IMG/VR virus record: IMGVR_UViG_3300037107_000172
Span: 1-39,930 of that record
DNA from: a virus
DNA length: 39,930 nucleotides
Reading direction: 5' to 3' (one strand)
Below the pieces are notes generated by a model. The model saw only the letters and a program-made list of their open reading frames with translations. It was not told the origin of the DNA and made no database searches. Shown piece by piece: positions 1-7,633 of this stretch (position 1 is the first letter of the stretch; the number at the start of each line of letters is the position of its first letter). Both the position numbers and the translations under genes were made by a program.

Positions 1-603
1 ATGAACGGCGGCGCTCAATCTGCGGATCCGCCAGCCGATGCGTCGGAACGTCCAGCGCGTCCGGCGAAGGAACTTCCCCCCGCGTTGGAAGCTGAAGTGC
101 AACGGCGCGGCGCAAAACATCGGGACTGGATTGGCGCTTCACGCCACTCAGTCGCACTGCGCGACGAGTTCAAGGCCGACGACATCCATCCCCTGCACTA
201 CGGAAATACCCCCTTTGACTTCGAGACAATTTTCGCTCGGCTTGACGGCGATACTGGCGATTCAAGTGGAAACGCAATGGACGATGTTTGCGCCCGCCGC
301 GCCGTCTTGAAGTTGGCCGGCCTGGCAGTGGGTTTGATTTTTGATTGGTTGTTGGAGGTGAACCTGAAAGATGCCCGTGCGGTCAAGGCTGTCGGCGTGA
401 GGGCGTGCGCGGCAGCATGGGTGATTGACCCTGAGCATTTCGACGGCGCGAGTTTAACTAAGGTGGCTCGGAGCCTCGGCTATTCTTCGCAAGCGGCGAT
501 CTCACCGGAGGCCGCGGATTTTTCACGGCGATTCGGAATCACGAACCATTTTCAGGCGCACGCGCCAGACAAGGAGGTCTATGAACCGCCCGCCACCAAT
601 TAA
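1..603 (+). CDS. Hypothetical protein, possible helix-turn-helix, may be 5'-partial
   Basis: A 200-residue frame opens at the first base of the window, so the true start may lie further left. I do not recognise the family. The N-terminal 40 residues are rich in Pro, Ala and Glu and look disordered. The C-terminal part, about residues 150-180, has a helix-turn-helix look (SLTKVARSLGYSSQAAIS), as in small phage DNA-binding proteins that recognise replication or packaging sites. It is the first visible gene of a tight four-gene operon; its last 23 bases overlap the next gene. The neighbours, one of them a DUF1376 protein, point to a phage or satellite replication module. Function is open. Confidence 0.6.
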   Translation: MNGGAQSADPPADASERPARPAKELPPALEAEVQRRGAKHRDWIGASRHSVALRDEFKADDIHPLHYGNTPFDFETIFARLDGDTGDSSGNAMDDVCARRAVLKLAGLAVGLIFDWLLEVNLKDARAVKAVGVRACAAAWVIDPEHFDGASLTKVARSLGYSSQAAISPEAADFSRRFGITNHFQAHAPDKEVYEPPATN

Positions 604-886
604 AAACCCCGCCGCGCCTGCAAGCGCAACGGGGAAGCCGAAAGGCAAAACCTACTCTTACAAAAGCGCGGACTATCACGCCGCCGTTTCTTGGAGCATC
701 CCGCCAGATGACCGAGATGGCTTCGAAGTTACCATCGGCAACCGGGGGCATGTCCTGTTGACGCAGGACAGGCCATTCACTGTTAAAGCCGTGATCGTGT
801 TACACCCCGTCGAGGCCAGTACGTTGCTCGGCATCCTACCGGATGCGATTATCGCGGCGGATAAACACCGAAAGGAGGCAGCATGA
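581..886 (+). CDS. Small hypothetical protein in replication operon
   Basis: This 101-residue protein has a disordered basic N-terminus followed by a compact beta-rich stretch (FEVTIGNRGHVLLTQ and FTVKAVIVLHPVEAS). I do not recognise a family. The start is well supported: a perfect AAGGAGGT Shine-Dalgarno at 571-578 sits just ahead of ATG 581, inside the end of the upstream gene. Its stop overlaps the next start as ATGA, so the two genes are probably translationally coupled. No catalytic motif, signal peptide or membrane segment is visible. It could be a small accessory protein of the replication module. Confidence 0.65.
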   Translation: MNRPPPIKNPAAPASATGKPKGKTYSYKSADYHAAVSWSIPPDDRDGFEVTIGNRGHVLLTQDRPFTVKAVIVLHPVEASTLLGILPDAIIAADKHRKEAA

Positions 887-1524
887 AGCCGCCCGCTTTC
901 CAATTTTACACTGACGACTTCCTGGGCGGTGTCGCCACCATGTCCCAGGCTGAGGTTGGCGCGTACATCCTGCTTTTGTGCCAGCAATGGAACCACGGTT
1001 CAATTCCGGTACAACCGGAGCGGCAACAGAACGTAGCCAAGGGTGCCGTGTCCGATCACGTCATCGCCAAATTCAAACGCGGTGCGGACGGTGAACTACG
1101 GAACGAGCGGCTTGAAGTGGAACGCAAAAAGCAGGCCATTTACCGCGAAAAACAACGGCAGAAGGGACTCGCCAGCGGGATTGCACGGGCATCATTATCG
1201 CGCGAACCACGGCTGAACAGCGGATCAACTACGGTTCAACCGAGTGGGCAACCGGAAGGCAACTCTCCGTCTCCGTCTCCTACTACAAAGCTTACAAAGG
1301 GCGGCAAAGCTCTGACTGGTGAAATTAAAGACCTGGCAGACCGATTTGAAAAAGCCCTGGGCCTTCAATGGGGCAATGATGCTGGCAAATGGATTAACCG
1401 GATAAAAGCCGAGACTGACAAAGCCCGCCGTGTTGTTGCCGATGTCGAGTCCGCCATCAAGGAAAAACGAATCGAAAAAGGCAGTGCACAGTACGCCGAG
1501 CAACAGTGGAAGGATTTCAAATGA
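883..1524 (+). CDS. DUF1376 (YdaU-like) phage replication protein
   Basis: The 213-residue product begins with the signature of DUF1376 proteins: a lysine/proline start, then FQFYTDDFLGGVATMSQAE and GAYILLLCQQWNHGSIP. That family is found in prophages, usually beside replication initiators or helicase loaders. The middle (about 90-130) is a low-complexity Ser/Pro/Gln linker. The C-terminal part (about 140-213) is helical, ends in EQQWKDFK and probably folds as a separate small domain. AGGAGG precedes ATG 883 and the start overlaps the upstream stop by four bases. The likely role is in starting element replication, but this rests on family and context only. Confidence 0.8.
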   Translation: MKPPAFQFYTDDFLGGVATMSQAEVGAYILLLCQQWNHGSIPVQPERQQNVAKGAVSDHVIAKFKRGADGELRNERLEVERKKQAIYREKQRQKGLASGIARASLSREPRLNSGSTTVQPSGQPEGNSPSPSPTTKLTKGGKALTGEIKDLADRFEKALGLQWGNDAGKWINRIKAETDKARRVVADVESAIKEKRIEKGSAQYAEQQWKDFK

Positions 1525-1904
1525 ACGCCACCAGCGCCAGCGAACAGCTACTCGACCAGGTTGCGTTGAAGCAACTGACTTGGAAGCCGTCACTCATTCG
1601 CAACCTCGCCGTGACCATCGTTGAACGGGCGCTGGCCACTGACACGCTTTGGCCTGATGAAATTTCACTGGCCGGTTTATTGCCCACTGACCGGAACACT
1701 GTCGGCATCGCTTGGCGTCTGTTGACTCGCGCCGAAGTGATTCAGCAGACGGGTGACTACCGCAAAAGCAACGCGGACGGGCGCAGATCGGGGACGGTGT
1801 TTGAGTATCAATTGAAATCACGCACCCGCGCCGAAACTTTCTTGAAGCGCAACGGTCGGACAGTGGTACGCGGCGAACAACAGGAAATGTTTGGCACGAA
1901 CTGA
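1521..1904 (+). CDS. Small hypothetical protein, probable winged-helix DNA-binding
   Basis: I start this 127-residue protein at ATG 1521, which overlaps the upstream stop (ATGA) and has GGAAGGA at 1508-1514. A longer frame opens at 1506 but would begin inside the upstream coding end. Residues of the type LAGLLPTDRNTVGIAWRLLTRAEVI resemble a winged helix: a recognition helix after LPTDRNTVG, then a wing-like basic stretch. It closes the left operon. It may be a replication accessory or regulatory DNA-binding protein. I do not recognise a named family. Confidence 0.65.
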   Translation: MNATSASEQLLDQVALKQLTWKPSLIRNLAVTIVERALATDTLWPDEISLAGLLPTDRNTVGIAWRLLTRAEVIQQTGDYRKSNADGRRSGTVFEYQLKSRTRAETFLKRNGRTVVRGEQQEMFGTN

Positions 1905-2354
1905 CGGCATATAGACTGAATTAAATCATATATGAACGGCACACCGAACAGACTGTCAAGACAATTCACTCACCAATGCGCTGTCAGGTGTTACCACTCA
2001 CACCCTGACTCATTTACAGGTGATAGAGAACAACGAGAAACCAGTTACCAGATACTTCCTAAGAGTTTTGCTCTGGCGCTCATTGCATTACCACAAGATG
2101 CCCGCCGTTCATCCGTAATCGCATTGCTGATTACTCCTGTAAATTCATTACTCCGAAACATCCTTAAAGGAGTTGTCACAACCATTCATAAACACATTGT
2201 GGATACAGGGAATAACGAGACGAGAGGGTTTGAAATTGTAACACGGCTTGTATCACACGACAACTCCCATCATCAAAGGAATCTCTTGCCGCCACCCCGT
2301 CAAATGGGGGTTTGGTGTCATCGCCCCTTTTATCTACGTTCTGACTTTTTTTGA
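1905..2354. other. 450-base stretch without a convincing gene
   Basis: The stretch is less GC-rich than its flanks. An open frame at 1932-2354 exists, but its product is compositionally odd and has no ribosome-binding site, so I do not call it. One DnaA-box-like word, TGTGGATAC, occurs near 2200. A weak hairpin (GGGG to CCCC followed by TTTT) lies near 2305-2337 and could end the left operon. It may be regulatory or a small replication origin, but a single box is weak support. Confidence 0.4.
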
Positions 2355-2642
2355 ATGATACACGTTTTTATGAAGCCACAGCCTTACGCGTACTGGTTGA
2401 GTTCCCACCGAAAGCAATTCGCTTCTCTGTCGGAGTTCCGCGCATGGGGGCGTGATCGCAATTCGGCTTGGCGTTCAGCGAACACCCGCAAACATTCAGC
2501 GCAATTGCGACGGCAGAAAATCTATCAGCGTAAGCGGATGGCCCGGCTGCGTGGCATGGTCGTGGGCGAAATCATCCGCCGTATCAAGGCCAGAACGCCC
2601 GTAAAGTCATTGGGACAAAATCGATATTTGTATCATCCATAA
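2355..2642 (+). CDS. Small very basic hypothetical protein
   Basis: The product is at most 95 residues and extremely rich in Arg and Lys (RRQKIYQRKRMARLRGMVVGEIIRRIKAR), which suggests nucleic-acid binding. Two starts are possible, ATG 2355 and ATG 2370; neither has a Shine-Dalgarno, and MKPQPYAYW from 2370 looks the more natural. Its stop overlaps the next start as TAATG. I do not recognise it. Coupling to a helix-turn-helix gene supports it being real. Confidence 0.5.
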   Translation: MIHVFMKPQPYAYWLSSHRKQFASLSEFRAWGRDRNSAWRSANTRKHSAQLRRQKIYQRKRMARLRGMVVGEIIRRIKARTPVKSLGQNRYLYHP

Positions 2643-3022
2643 TGCCCCCCGCCCCAAACATCCAGTACAAGCCGCCGTTTAAGGGCGAGAGCGGAATTGC
2701 TTTTGAGAAAGGCGAGTTGGTCGCCGTTGATCAGTTTAAATTTCCTGCCGAGGAAGCGGAAAAGGAAATGGCTAACAGCGAGTTGGAGGACATCGTGAGA
2801 CGGGCACAGCACGAAGCTGTGGTCGCAGTTCTTCAAGATTTGAATTTTGGAAATGCCTCACCCGTGGAGATCGGGCGGCGGGCAATCTTTCAGTTTCACG
2901 AATTGCGGCCCGAAAAAAGCCAAAATGAGCTTGCGCAACAAATTGGCGTAACTCGCCAACGGGTGGCGCAGCTACTTGCGGCGTTTAAAGGTAAAAGCCC
3001 CAATGTTTTCAATGGGAATTAG
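2642..3022 (+). CDS. Small protein with C-terminal helix-turn-helix
   Basis: The 126-residue product has an acidic helical middle (about 35-65). It ends with a clear helix-turn-helix, SQNELAQQIGVTRQRVAQLL (about 97-116), where the second helix would contact DNA. The start ATG overlaps the preceding TAA by one base and has no Shine-Dalgarno, implying re-initiation. Small HTH proteins of this shape act as phage regulators or as terminase small subunits. Since a 256-residue unknown and a capsid-like gene follow, either role fits. I cannot decide from sequence. Confidence 0.65.
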   Translation: MPPAPNIQYKPPFKGESGIAFEKGELVAVDQFKFPAEEAEKEMANSELEDIVRRAQHEAVVAVLQDLNFGNASPVEIGRRAIFQFHELRPEKSQNELAQQIGVTRQRVAQLLAAFKGKSPNVFNGN

Positions 3023-3064
3023 CGCGGTGACACCTTTTGCCCTTGCACTCGCGCCGAACAGTGT

Positions 3065-3835
3065 ATGCGTGAATTTTCAATACTCCTTGAAAAAGCGGAA
3101 AACAACCCGCTGTTAGACGTGGCCGGTCTGGTTGCTGCGGAAGACGCGCAGTGGAACCGAGACAAGCGGCCTCAGACAACAATCAAGGAACCCGTCGCCC
3201 CGGCTGCCAGCCCGGAGATCGAGGCCATTGACGCCCTGGTAAATTTACGACTCACCAAAGAAGTCAAGGCCGCTGTCGCCGCGTTGCCCTATGTGTCGCC
3301 TTCCGTAATCGTCGCGATCTCCAAATGGAGTTGTTTTTCCGCCTTGGTGCCGGATGAGTTACCCGGCCAGATCGCCGAACTTCAAAGGAAGTATGATGAC
3401 GCGCTGGGTGTGGCACTCTCTTACCTTCCCCGCGCTGCCGGTGATGCTTACCGCGCACACCTTGTCGAAAGCGAAAAGGTTGCCCTGGAAACTTCCAGTG
3501 TTCAACACTGCGTGGGGAAATCGCTCGAGGACTTTGAAGTTGAGTTTAAACACAAGTTTGAGATGGCAATGAAGGTTGCCAAATCTTTCTCGCCCCGTGC
3601 CAGCGAATTGATCGGCCCTCACATTTCCCGCTTCGTATCGTTCATTCGTGAACTCGCGGACAATCAGGCCGAGAACGAGCGGAGCAGGTATGAACTAATC
3701 GGCTTGCCTTGGGTGGTTTCAAACTTCGTCGCGGCCTTGTACCGCGCTGCCGAGACAGTTGAACAACACGGCGGCAGAGGCCACTCCCCGAAAACCTGCG
3801 CTCAATTCCTGGACTTGTCGTCACCGAAAAACTGA
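3065..3835 (+). CDS. Hypothetical protein upstream of capsid gene
   Basis: This 256-residue, mainly helical protein has no motif I recognise. Its N-terminal 50 residues are charged and Pro/Ala-rich. The rest is amphipathic helix, with a coiled-coil-like stretch near 100-125 (LPGQIAELQRKYDDALGVAL). It has no signal peptide or transmembrane segment. It sits 38 bases ahead of the capsid-like gene, where scaffold, protease or portal genes often lie, and its helical acidic character would suit a scaffold. That is inference from position only. Confidence 0.6.
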   Translation: MREFSILLEKAENNPLLDVAGLVAAEDAQWNRDKRPQTTIKEPVAPAASPEIEAIDALVNLRLTKEVKAAVAALPYVSPSVIVAISKWSCFSALVPDELPGQIAELQRKYDDALGVALSYLPRAAGDAYRAHLVESEKVALETSSVQHCVGKSLEDFEVEFKHKFEMAMKVAKSFSPRASELIGPHISRFVSFIRELADNQAENERSRYELIGLPWVVSNFVAALYRAAETVEQHGGRGHSPKTCAQFLDLSSPKN

Positions 3836-3872
3836 CTGACGCCGAATCATCAATCAAACCACACAAAAATTT

Positions 3873-5018
3873 ATGTCAAAGACCATCTTTCTCAACAACA
3901 TCGCCACCAACAATGACTCTGTTCGCAACGCGCTGACGGAAATCGCCCACAATGTCGGGACGGGCGGTCAGGCTTCATTTGACACCGCGACTGACCGCGC
4001 CGGTCGAGTATCAGCCGTGTACGCAGACCGCCGCAAAGAAATTATGACCGTGCTGAACGCCGCCGCCGCCAACACGATTGACGCCGGTTTGAAGCGCGTC
4101 CTCATCATGCAGGAAACGGTTCGTGATTTCGCCACCCGCGTTTTGCCGTTGCGCCTGTTCTCTACCATCTTCGGGGACGTGCCGCTGCAAGGCACAGACA
4201 CGGTTATCGTGCCCTACTATACGTTGCAAGCCGCCGCGAGTCAGGACTTCGTGGACGGCGACGGAACGGGTGGCACAGGCTACCAGTTCGGGCAGGCGAC
4301 CTCGACCGGCGCGAAGATAATCACGGTCAACAAACGGAAGTATCAGCCGATTGATTACAGTTCAAACACGTTCCGACGCCAGCCATTTTTCGACACCGTG
4401 CGTCTCGCCAAGGTCAACGCCGAAAAACTCGGCGTGGACATCCTGCTCGACATCCTGAGCATTTTCACCCCGGCGAACTATCCGACGATTGCCCAGGCAG
4501 ACCCGGCGTTCAACCCGAATCTGGCCCTGCCCGGGGCGGCCTACGACAGCAACCAGGTTGCCGATTTGAAGACGGTGGCGAATAATTTGAACTGGCCGGA
4601 CGGCGGACGTTCGCTGATTACCGGGACCACGCTTGACAATGCCCTTGGCAAAGACCCGACGTACAAGCTGGCGCTGAACATCGGAACGACCGATGTGATC
4701 CAGCAGGGCAAGTTCCCGCGCCTGTCCGGGTTCGATTACGCGACCTTGCCCAACTTCCCCGGCAACGGCTGCAACCTGCAAGGTTTGATCGCCTTCACTT
4801 CGGCCCTGGCCGCTGCGTTCGCGCCGATTGCGCCAGCCGAGGGCGTGCGTCATGCGTTGGTTGGTTACGAAGTCGCAACCGACATCGGCACCGGAATCAG
4901 CATGAACTGGCGTCACTGGGGCGTGGCGCAACAGGACCGCGACTACGAGGTCATTGAAAGCGCCTACGGTTACGCGCCGATTCTGGCGAAGGCCGCGCAA
5001 CTGCTGACACATCCGTAA
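3873..5018 (+). CDS. Probable phage major capsid protein (HK97-fold type)
   Basis: The 381-residue product has the size and texture of an HK97-fold coat protein. It has a helical N-terminal arm (about 1-60) and a segment at about 75-110 (VRDFATRVLPLRLFSTIFGDVPLQGTDTVIVPYY). Then come beta-rich domains with Gly/Thr-rich loops (DGDGTGGTGYQFG) and an alpha-beta C-terminal domain ending in YGYAPILAKAAQLL. The pattern of a metal-free, Ala/Asn-rich soluble protein without signal peptide fits capsid, and relatives of this kind are annotated as coat proteins in phages. ATG 3873 lacks a Shine-Dalgarno. It shares no obvious sequence with the other capsid protein at 25386-26396, so the two elements carry different capsids. 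Confidence 0.65.
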   Translation: MSKTIFLNNIATNNDSVRNALTEIAHNVGTGGQASFDTATDRAGRVSAVYADRRKEIMTVLNAAAANTIDAGLKRVLIMQETVRDFATRVLPLRLFSTIFGDVPLQGTDTVIVPYYTLQAAASQDFVDGDGTGGTGYQFGQATSTGAKIITVNKRKYQPIDYSSNTFRRQPFFDTVRLAKVNAEKLGVDILLDILSIFTPANYPTIAQADPAFNPNLALPGAAYDSNQVADLKTVANNLNWPDGGRSLITGTTLDNALGKDPTYKLALNIGTTDVIQQGKFPRLSGFDYATLPNFPGNGCNLQGLIAFTSALAAAFAPIAPAEGVRHALVGYEVATDIGTGISMNWRHWGVAQQDRDYEVIESAYGYAPILAKAAQLLTHP

Positions 5019-5174
5019 CAATTTTCCTCGGGCGGCGTTGCCTCACGTCAGAGAACAGCGCCGTCCGCAATTGAGCCAATCGGGTATGGGTCTTGATTTT
5101 GGGTACCCTTTCAGCCCGAAAAAAGGAGAAACCGCCTGGCGCTGTGGCATCACCGGCGCCGGGCAAACATTTTG

Positions 5175-5201
5175 AAAGGCTTCCGCGTCTCGCGCCTTTT
5201 T
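5175..5201 (+). terminator. Rho-independent terminator candidate
   Basis: AAAGG...CCTTT outer stem with an inner CGCG-TCT-CGCG hairpin, followed by five T. It lies about 160 bases after the capsid-like gene and before the next small gene. The rest of the 5019-5295 gap also contains a weaker GC hairpin near 5030-5070 but no gene I can support. Confidence 0.5.
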
Positions 5202-5295
5202 GGGTTGCCCTGTTTCGGCGTTGTCGTTCTTAGCGGGGTGGCGGCGCTGGACGGGGTGACAAATCACAAACGCGATTCGCGGTTAATTTGAACGC

Positions 5296-5508
5296 ATGAA
5301 AATATCCGACGAACATGTTGGGCGGACCGTGATGATTAAGGACACGTCTGCGAGCAATGGAGCCACGGACGTTGTGGCCGTTGACGAAGTGACACCATAC
5401 GGAATGTTTTCGGCTCGCACGCTCGACCCAAAAGGAAGCCTTGTTTTGTTCCGTGGAAAACAATTTCACCCGGTGAACAACTTCGATGTCATCACGCGCC
5501 TTGAATGA
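5296..5508 (+). CDS. Small hypothetical protein (70 aa)
   Basis: This 70-residue protein is beta-rich (GRTVMIKDTSASNGATDVVAVDEV, then GSLVLFRGKQFHPVNNFDVI) and might be a small SH3-like or virion-decoration fold. I do not recognise it. Its start is embedded in a leader word, TTCGCGGTTAATTTGAAC, then CATGAAAA. A near-identical leader precedes the next gene, which supports ATG 5296 as the true start. It lies in the structural region of the left element. Confidence 0.5.
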   Translation: MKISDEHVGRTVMIKDTSASNGATDVVAVDEVTPYGMFSARTLDPKGSLVLFRGKQFHPVNNFDVITRLE

Positions 5509-5539
5509 AAAAACTGCTTCGCGGTTAATTTTTGAACAC

Positions 5540-5779
5540 ATGAAAAAAATAATCATCGGGTCACTGGCGTTGCTGCTGTGCGATGCCATCAACAAATTTC
5601 CAAACCTTCCAATGCTGGCATGTGATGAGCGGTCCCGCCGAAACAATGTCCGGCTCGCCCGCATCAAACAGCGCATGGACGCAACCGTGAACCCCCCACA
5701 GAGAGTCATTGCTTCCCGCGTCGTACGGAACATGGACAGAACAGGAAAGAGCATCACAGATGATGTTATATCCCCATGA
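5540..5779 (+). CDS. Small protein with hydrophobic N-terminus
   Basis: I start this 79-residue protein at ATG 5540, because MKKIIIGSLALLLCDA looks like a natural short hydrophobic N-terminus and because of the duplicated leader upstream (TTCGCGGTTAATTTTTGAAC). A frame extending upstream to 5486 would overlap the previous gene. The hydrophobic stretch could be a signal peptide or anchor, but the residues before the Cys do not make a proper lipobox. The remainder is basic. Its stop overlaps the next start (ATGA). Function is unknown. Confidence 0.5.
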   Translation: MKKIIIGSLALLLCDAINKFPNLPMLACDERSRRNNVRLARIKQRMDATVNPPQRVIASRVVRNMDRTGKSITDDVISP

Positions 5780-6603
5780 CAACCGACCGCATCAATTCAA
5801 CCGGCCAGCCGGTGATCAAGTCCGAAAAACTAGTGAACAATCTCCGGTCTGGCAACAGTTACGACCGCATCAAGACCGGTTCATTTGCGGCGATGATGAC
5901 GGAGCGTTTGATTGCATCGGCGATGGGCGCTTCGCACATTGAACTGGAATCATTGGGGGACGGCAACTACCAGTTGACGGCCAGTTTCCCCTGGGACGGG
6001 GTGAACGGCTCAAGCTCGGAAGCGCCGGTCAATTCCCATGAACTGGACGAAAGCAAGGAACAGGTGCCGTGGTTTAAAAGTTCTGTGATGCTCAATCAAC
6101 TTTTGGCGGCGTTTGGCAGCACGCCTGCGGCAACAGCCGCATTGTCATTTCTCATGCGCTCGGTAAATTGGTATACAGCAAACGCAACTGCCGACATGAC
6201 GCCCACTCAGCTTGAGGCCGGATTCAATGCTACCTATGTCGGCGGTCAGTTGGCGTTGATGTTGAACCTGTTCCGGGGGGTTGCCTATTACGGTTACAAT
6301 AGCTGCGACCAGTTGAAAGTTGAATATAAAAGGCGCGTCACAGCGGCCAGCTTCAACCAGATACAAGCGTCCTTTACTGGCGCGGGGCAGATTTGGACGA
6401 CGGCGGAAGTGATCGCTTTTGAAAACACCCCGGCACAATGGTGGTTTCAATTGCCAAGCACAGCTTTGTGGCAAAAATCAAATCCGGTAGTGTTGACCGT
6501 TGCTGGCCAGAAAACCGAACTGGTTTTTTCCTATTCGACGATACTCCCGGCTTGGAACGGCCTTTACTCTGCTTACGCCTCGGCAGCTTTGTTGAGCTTC
6601 TGA
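5776..6603 (+). CDS. Hypothetical virion-associated protein
   Basis: The 275-residue product is soluble and rich in Ala, Ser, Asn and aromatic residues. It has Trp-rich segments (ENTPAQWWFQLP, MRSVNWYTANATADM) typical of structural proteins and no catalytic motif I can see. I do not recognise a family. It overlaps the preceding gene by four bases, so both are probably co-translated. Position after the capsid-like gene suggests a virion or head-completion component, which is inference from context. Confidence 0.6.
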   Translation: MTTDRINSTGQPVIKSEKLVNNLRSGNSYDRIKTGSFAAMMTERLIASAMGASHIELESLGDGNYQLTASFPWDGVNGSSSEAPVNSHELDESKEQVPWFKSSVMLNQLLAAFGSTPAATAALSFLMRSVNWYTANATADMTPTQLEAGFNATYVGGQLALMLNLFRGVAYYGYNSCDQLKVEYKRRVTAASFNQIQASFTGAGQIWTTAEVIAFENTPAQWWFQLPSTALWQKSNPVVLTVAGQKTELVFSYSTILPAWNGLYSAYASAALLSF

Positions 6604-6631
6604 TTTTATGATGCTCGCCACCTTCTCTGAA

Positions 6632-6928
6632 CTATGGTTTTTGCGTGCCGCTATCCTGTTTTGGTGTGTCGCGTTGTGCTTCTTTGTGAGCATCCTGGTA
6701 GATGAATACTGTGTAAGCGAGAAGTCCCGCCGTGAGAAAGATAAGCCCCCAAGTCAGCCGAACGAGTCGCCGGGTAGAAATCTCGGCAAGTTGTGATCCA
6801 AGGACAATAATTTCAGTGTGCCGGTGAACGATGGAAGCGGTCGAAGCGATGGACGACCTACCAGCCAATTCCGCAAGCTCTTTACGAAGCTGATCAATCC
6901 TGTTTTGTAGTTCTTTAGCCCTGCTCAT
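6632..6928 (-). CDS. Small coiled-coil membrane protein
   Basis: From ATG 6928 the product is 98 residues: an N-terminal heptad-like helix (AKELQNRIDQLRKELAELAG), then a single membrane span (RLVRLTWGLIFLTAGLLAYT), then a short polar tail. A TTG start at 6967 is possible but would run back into the terminator of the upstream gene. The opposite strand has a 62-codon frame (6608-6796) that also encodes a hydrophobic helix; I prefer the minus-strand reading for its coiled coil plus single span. The role is unknown; a small phage membrane accessory is conceivable. Confidence 0.45.
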   Translation of the reverse strand: MSRAKELQNRIDQLRKELAELAGRSSIASTASIVHRHTEIIVLGSQLAEISTRRLVRLTWGLIFLTAGLLAYTVFIYQDAHKEAQRDTPKQDSGTQKP

Positions 6929-6967
6929 AGAGTCCCGAAGGCTCCCCCTGATTGGATTGCCTGCCAA

Positions 6968-6999
6968 GAAAAAACGCCTGCCTCTTTCGAGACAGGCGG
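6968..6999 (-). terminator. Strong Rho-independent terminator
   Basis: On the minus strand, CGCCTGTCTC-GAAA-GAGGCAGGCG forms a 10-base stem (one G-U pair) with a GAAA tetraloop, followed by a T-tract. It lies just past the stop of the 71-residue gene at 7026-7241. Confidence 0.85.
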
Positions 7000-7025
7000 A
7001 CTGTTTCAGGTTTCCAGCGTGCGGA

Positions 7026-7241
7026 TTAAACGGCCTGAATCAACGGAGCCAGATCGAGGTAGGTATCGCACTGACCGGAATTGATGAACGTCAGAAATGC
7101 GATGACAGCCTGGCGCTGGGTTATCTTCCCAAGCGGGCGGATTCCGTCGTCCAGCAAAAACCGGCCATCGGTTGTGATGTGGAGTTCACGCTTGGTTCCA
7201 TCGGCCAGTACAGACGTGGCGATTACGTTCGTTTTTTTCAT
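7026..7241 (-). CDS. Small hypothetical protein (71 aa)
   Basis: Reading from ATG 7241 (MKKTNVIATSVLADGTKREL) gives 71 residues, with a beta-rich first half (ELHITTDGRFLLDDGIRPLG) and a helical second half (ITQRQAVIAFLTFINSG). A TTG start six codons earlier is less likely. It is framed as a single-gene unit: a strong minus-strand promoter at 7412-7439, a leader of about 165 bases with a small AGGTGG...CCACCT hairpin, and a strong terminator at 6968-6999. Such isolated, well-regulated small genes in phage islands are often regulators or anti-host proteins. I do not recognise the family. Confidence 0.6.
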   Translation of the reverse strand: MKKTNVIATSVLADGTKRELHITTDGRFLLDDGIRPLGKITQRQAVIAFLTFINSGQCDTYLDLAPLIQAV

Positions 7242-7411
7242 TGCGCTATGCCTTTCCAAAATCGAGCGGCGACCGGAAGGGCAGGGCCTTTTCGCTCTCG
7301 GTTGTCACACCGGGAACTATCCAATCACCGCTCAAGTGTTTGTTTTTACAGCAAAGGTGGGTGACTAGTCCACCTACAAACGCCGGTCTATACCCTGCTT
7401 TAGACGCGAAA

Positions 7412-7439
7412 ATCATATCACATTACATAACCATGTCAA
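7412..7439 (-). promoter_or_regulatory. Sigma70-like promoter
   Basis: On the minus strand TTGACA (7439-7434) is followed by a 16-base spacer and TATGAT (7417-7412), close to consensus. It would drive the small gene at 7026-7241. One TTACAT word (7423-7428) lies in the spacer, suggesting repressor control. Confidence 0.7.
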
Positions 7440-7491
7440 CTACTATTTATTACATTGTCTTACATTTGTCTTACACACTTTTGTATTACAT
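7423..7491. repeat. Five TTACA[T/C] direct repeats near promoter
   Basis: TTACAT or TTACAC starts at 7423, 7450, 7460, 7471 and 7486. The central three are spaced 10 and 11 bases, about one helical turn, within an AT-rich tract over and behind the minus-strand promoter. This fits a multi-site operator or a short iteron. The rest of the 7242-7633 gap holds the leader hairpin of the small gene and a weak CCGTC/GACGG stem after the ligase gene; I see no further gene there. Confidence 0.55.
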
Positions 7492-7633
7492 TTTGACCGT
7501 CTGAAACGGTTCAAACACCGTCAATTCGTTGGTTTCCCGTTCCCTGGCAGGGCCAAGGCTGCGCCGGGGATGCGTCCGGGTGTCGAGACAGTCAAAACCG
7601 TCCTGAACGATTCCAGACGGGGTTACGGGGTGG

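Noticed and set aside
1932-2354. 140-codon open frame on the plus strand
   Set aside because: Unnatural composition (many His, Ser and Arg), no ribosome-binding site and no recognisable domain; treated as non-coding.
5230-5757. 175-codon minus-strand frame
   Set aside because: It lies opposite two small plus-strand genes whose starts share a conserved leader; its product has no protein-like pattern.
6608-6796. 62-codon plus-strand membrane peptide
   Set aside because: It overlaps the minus-strand coiled-coil membrane protein, has no ribosome-binding site, and its hydrophobic helix is probably the mirror of the other; not fully excluded.
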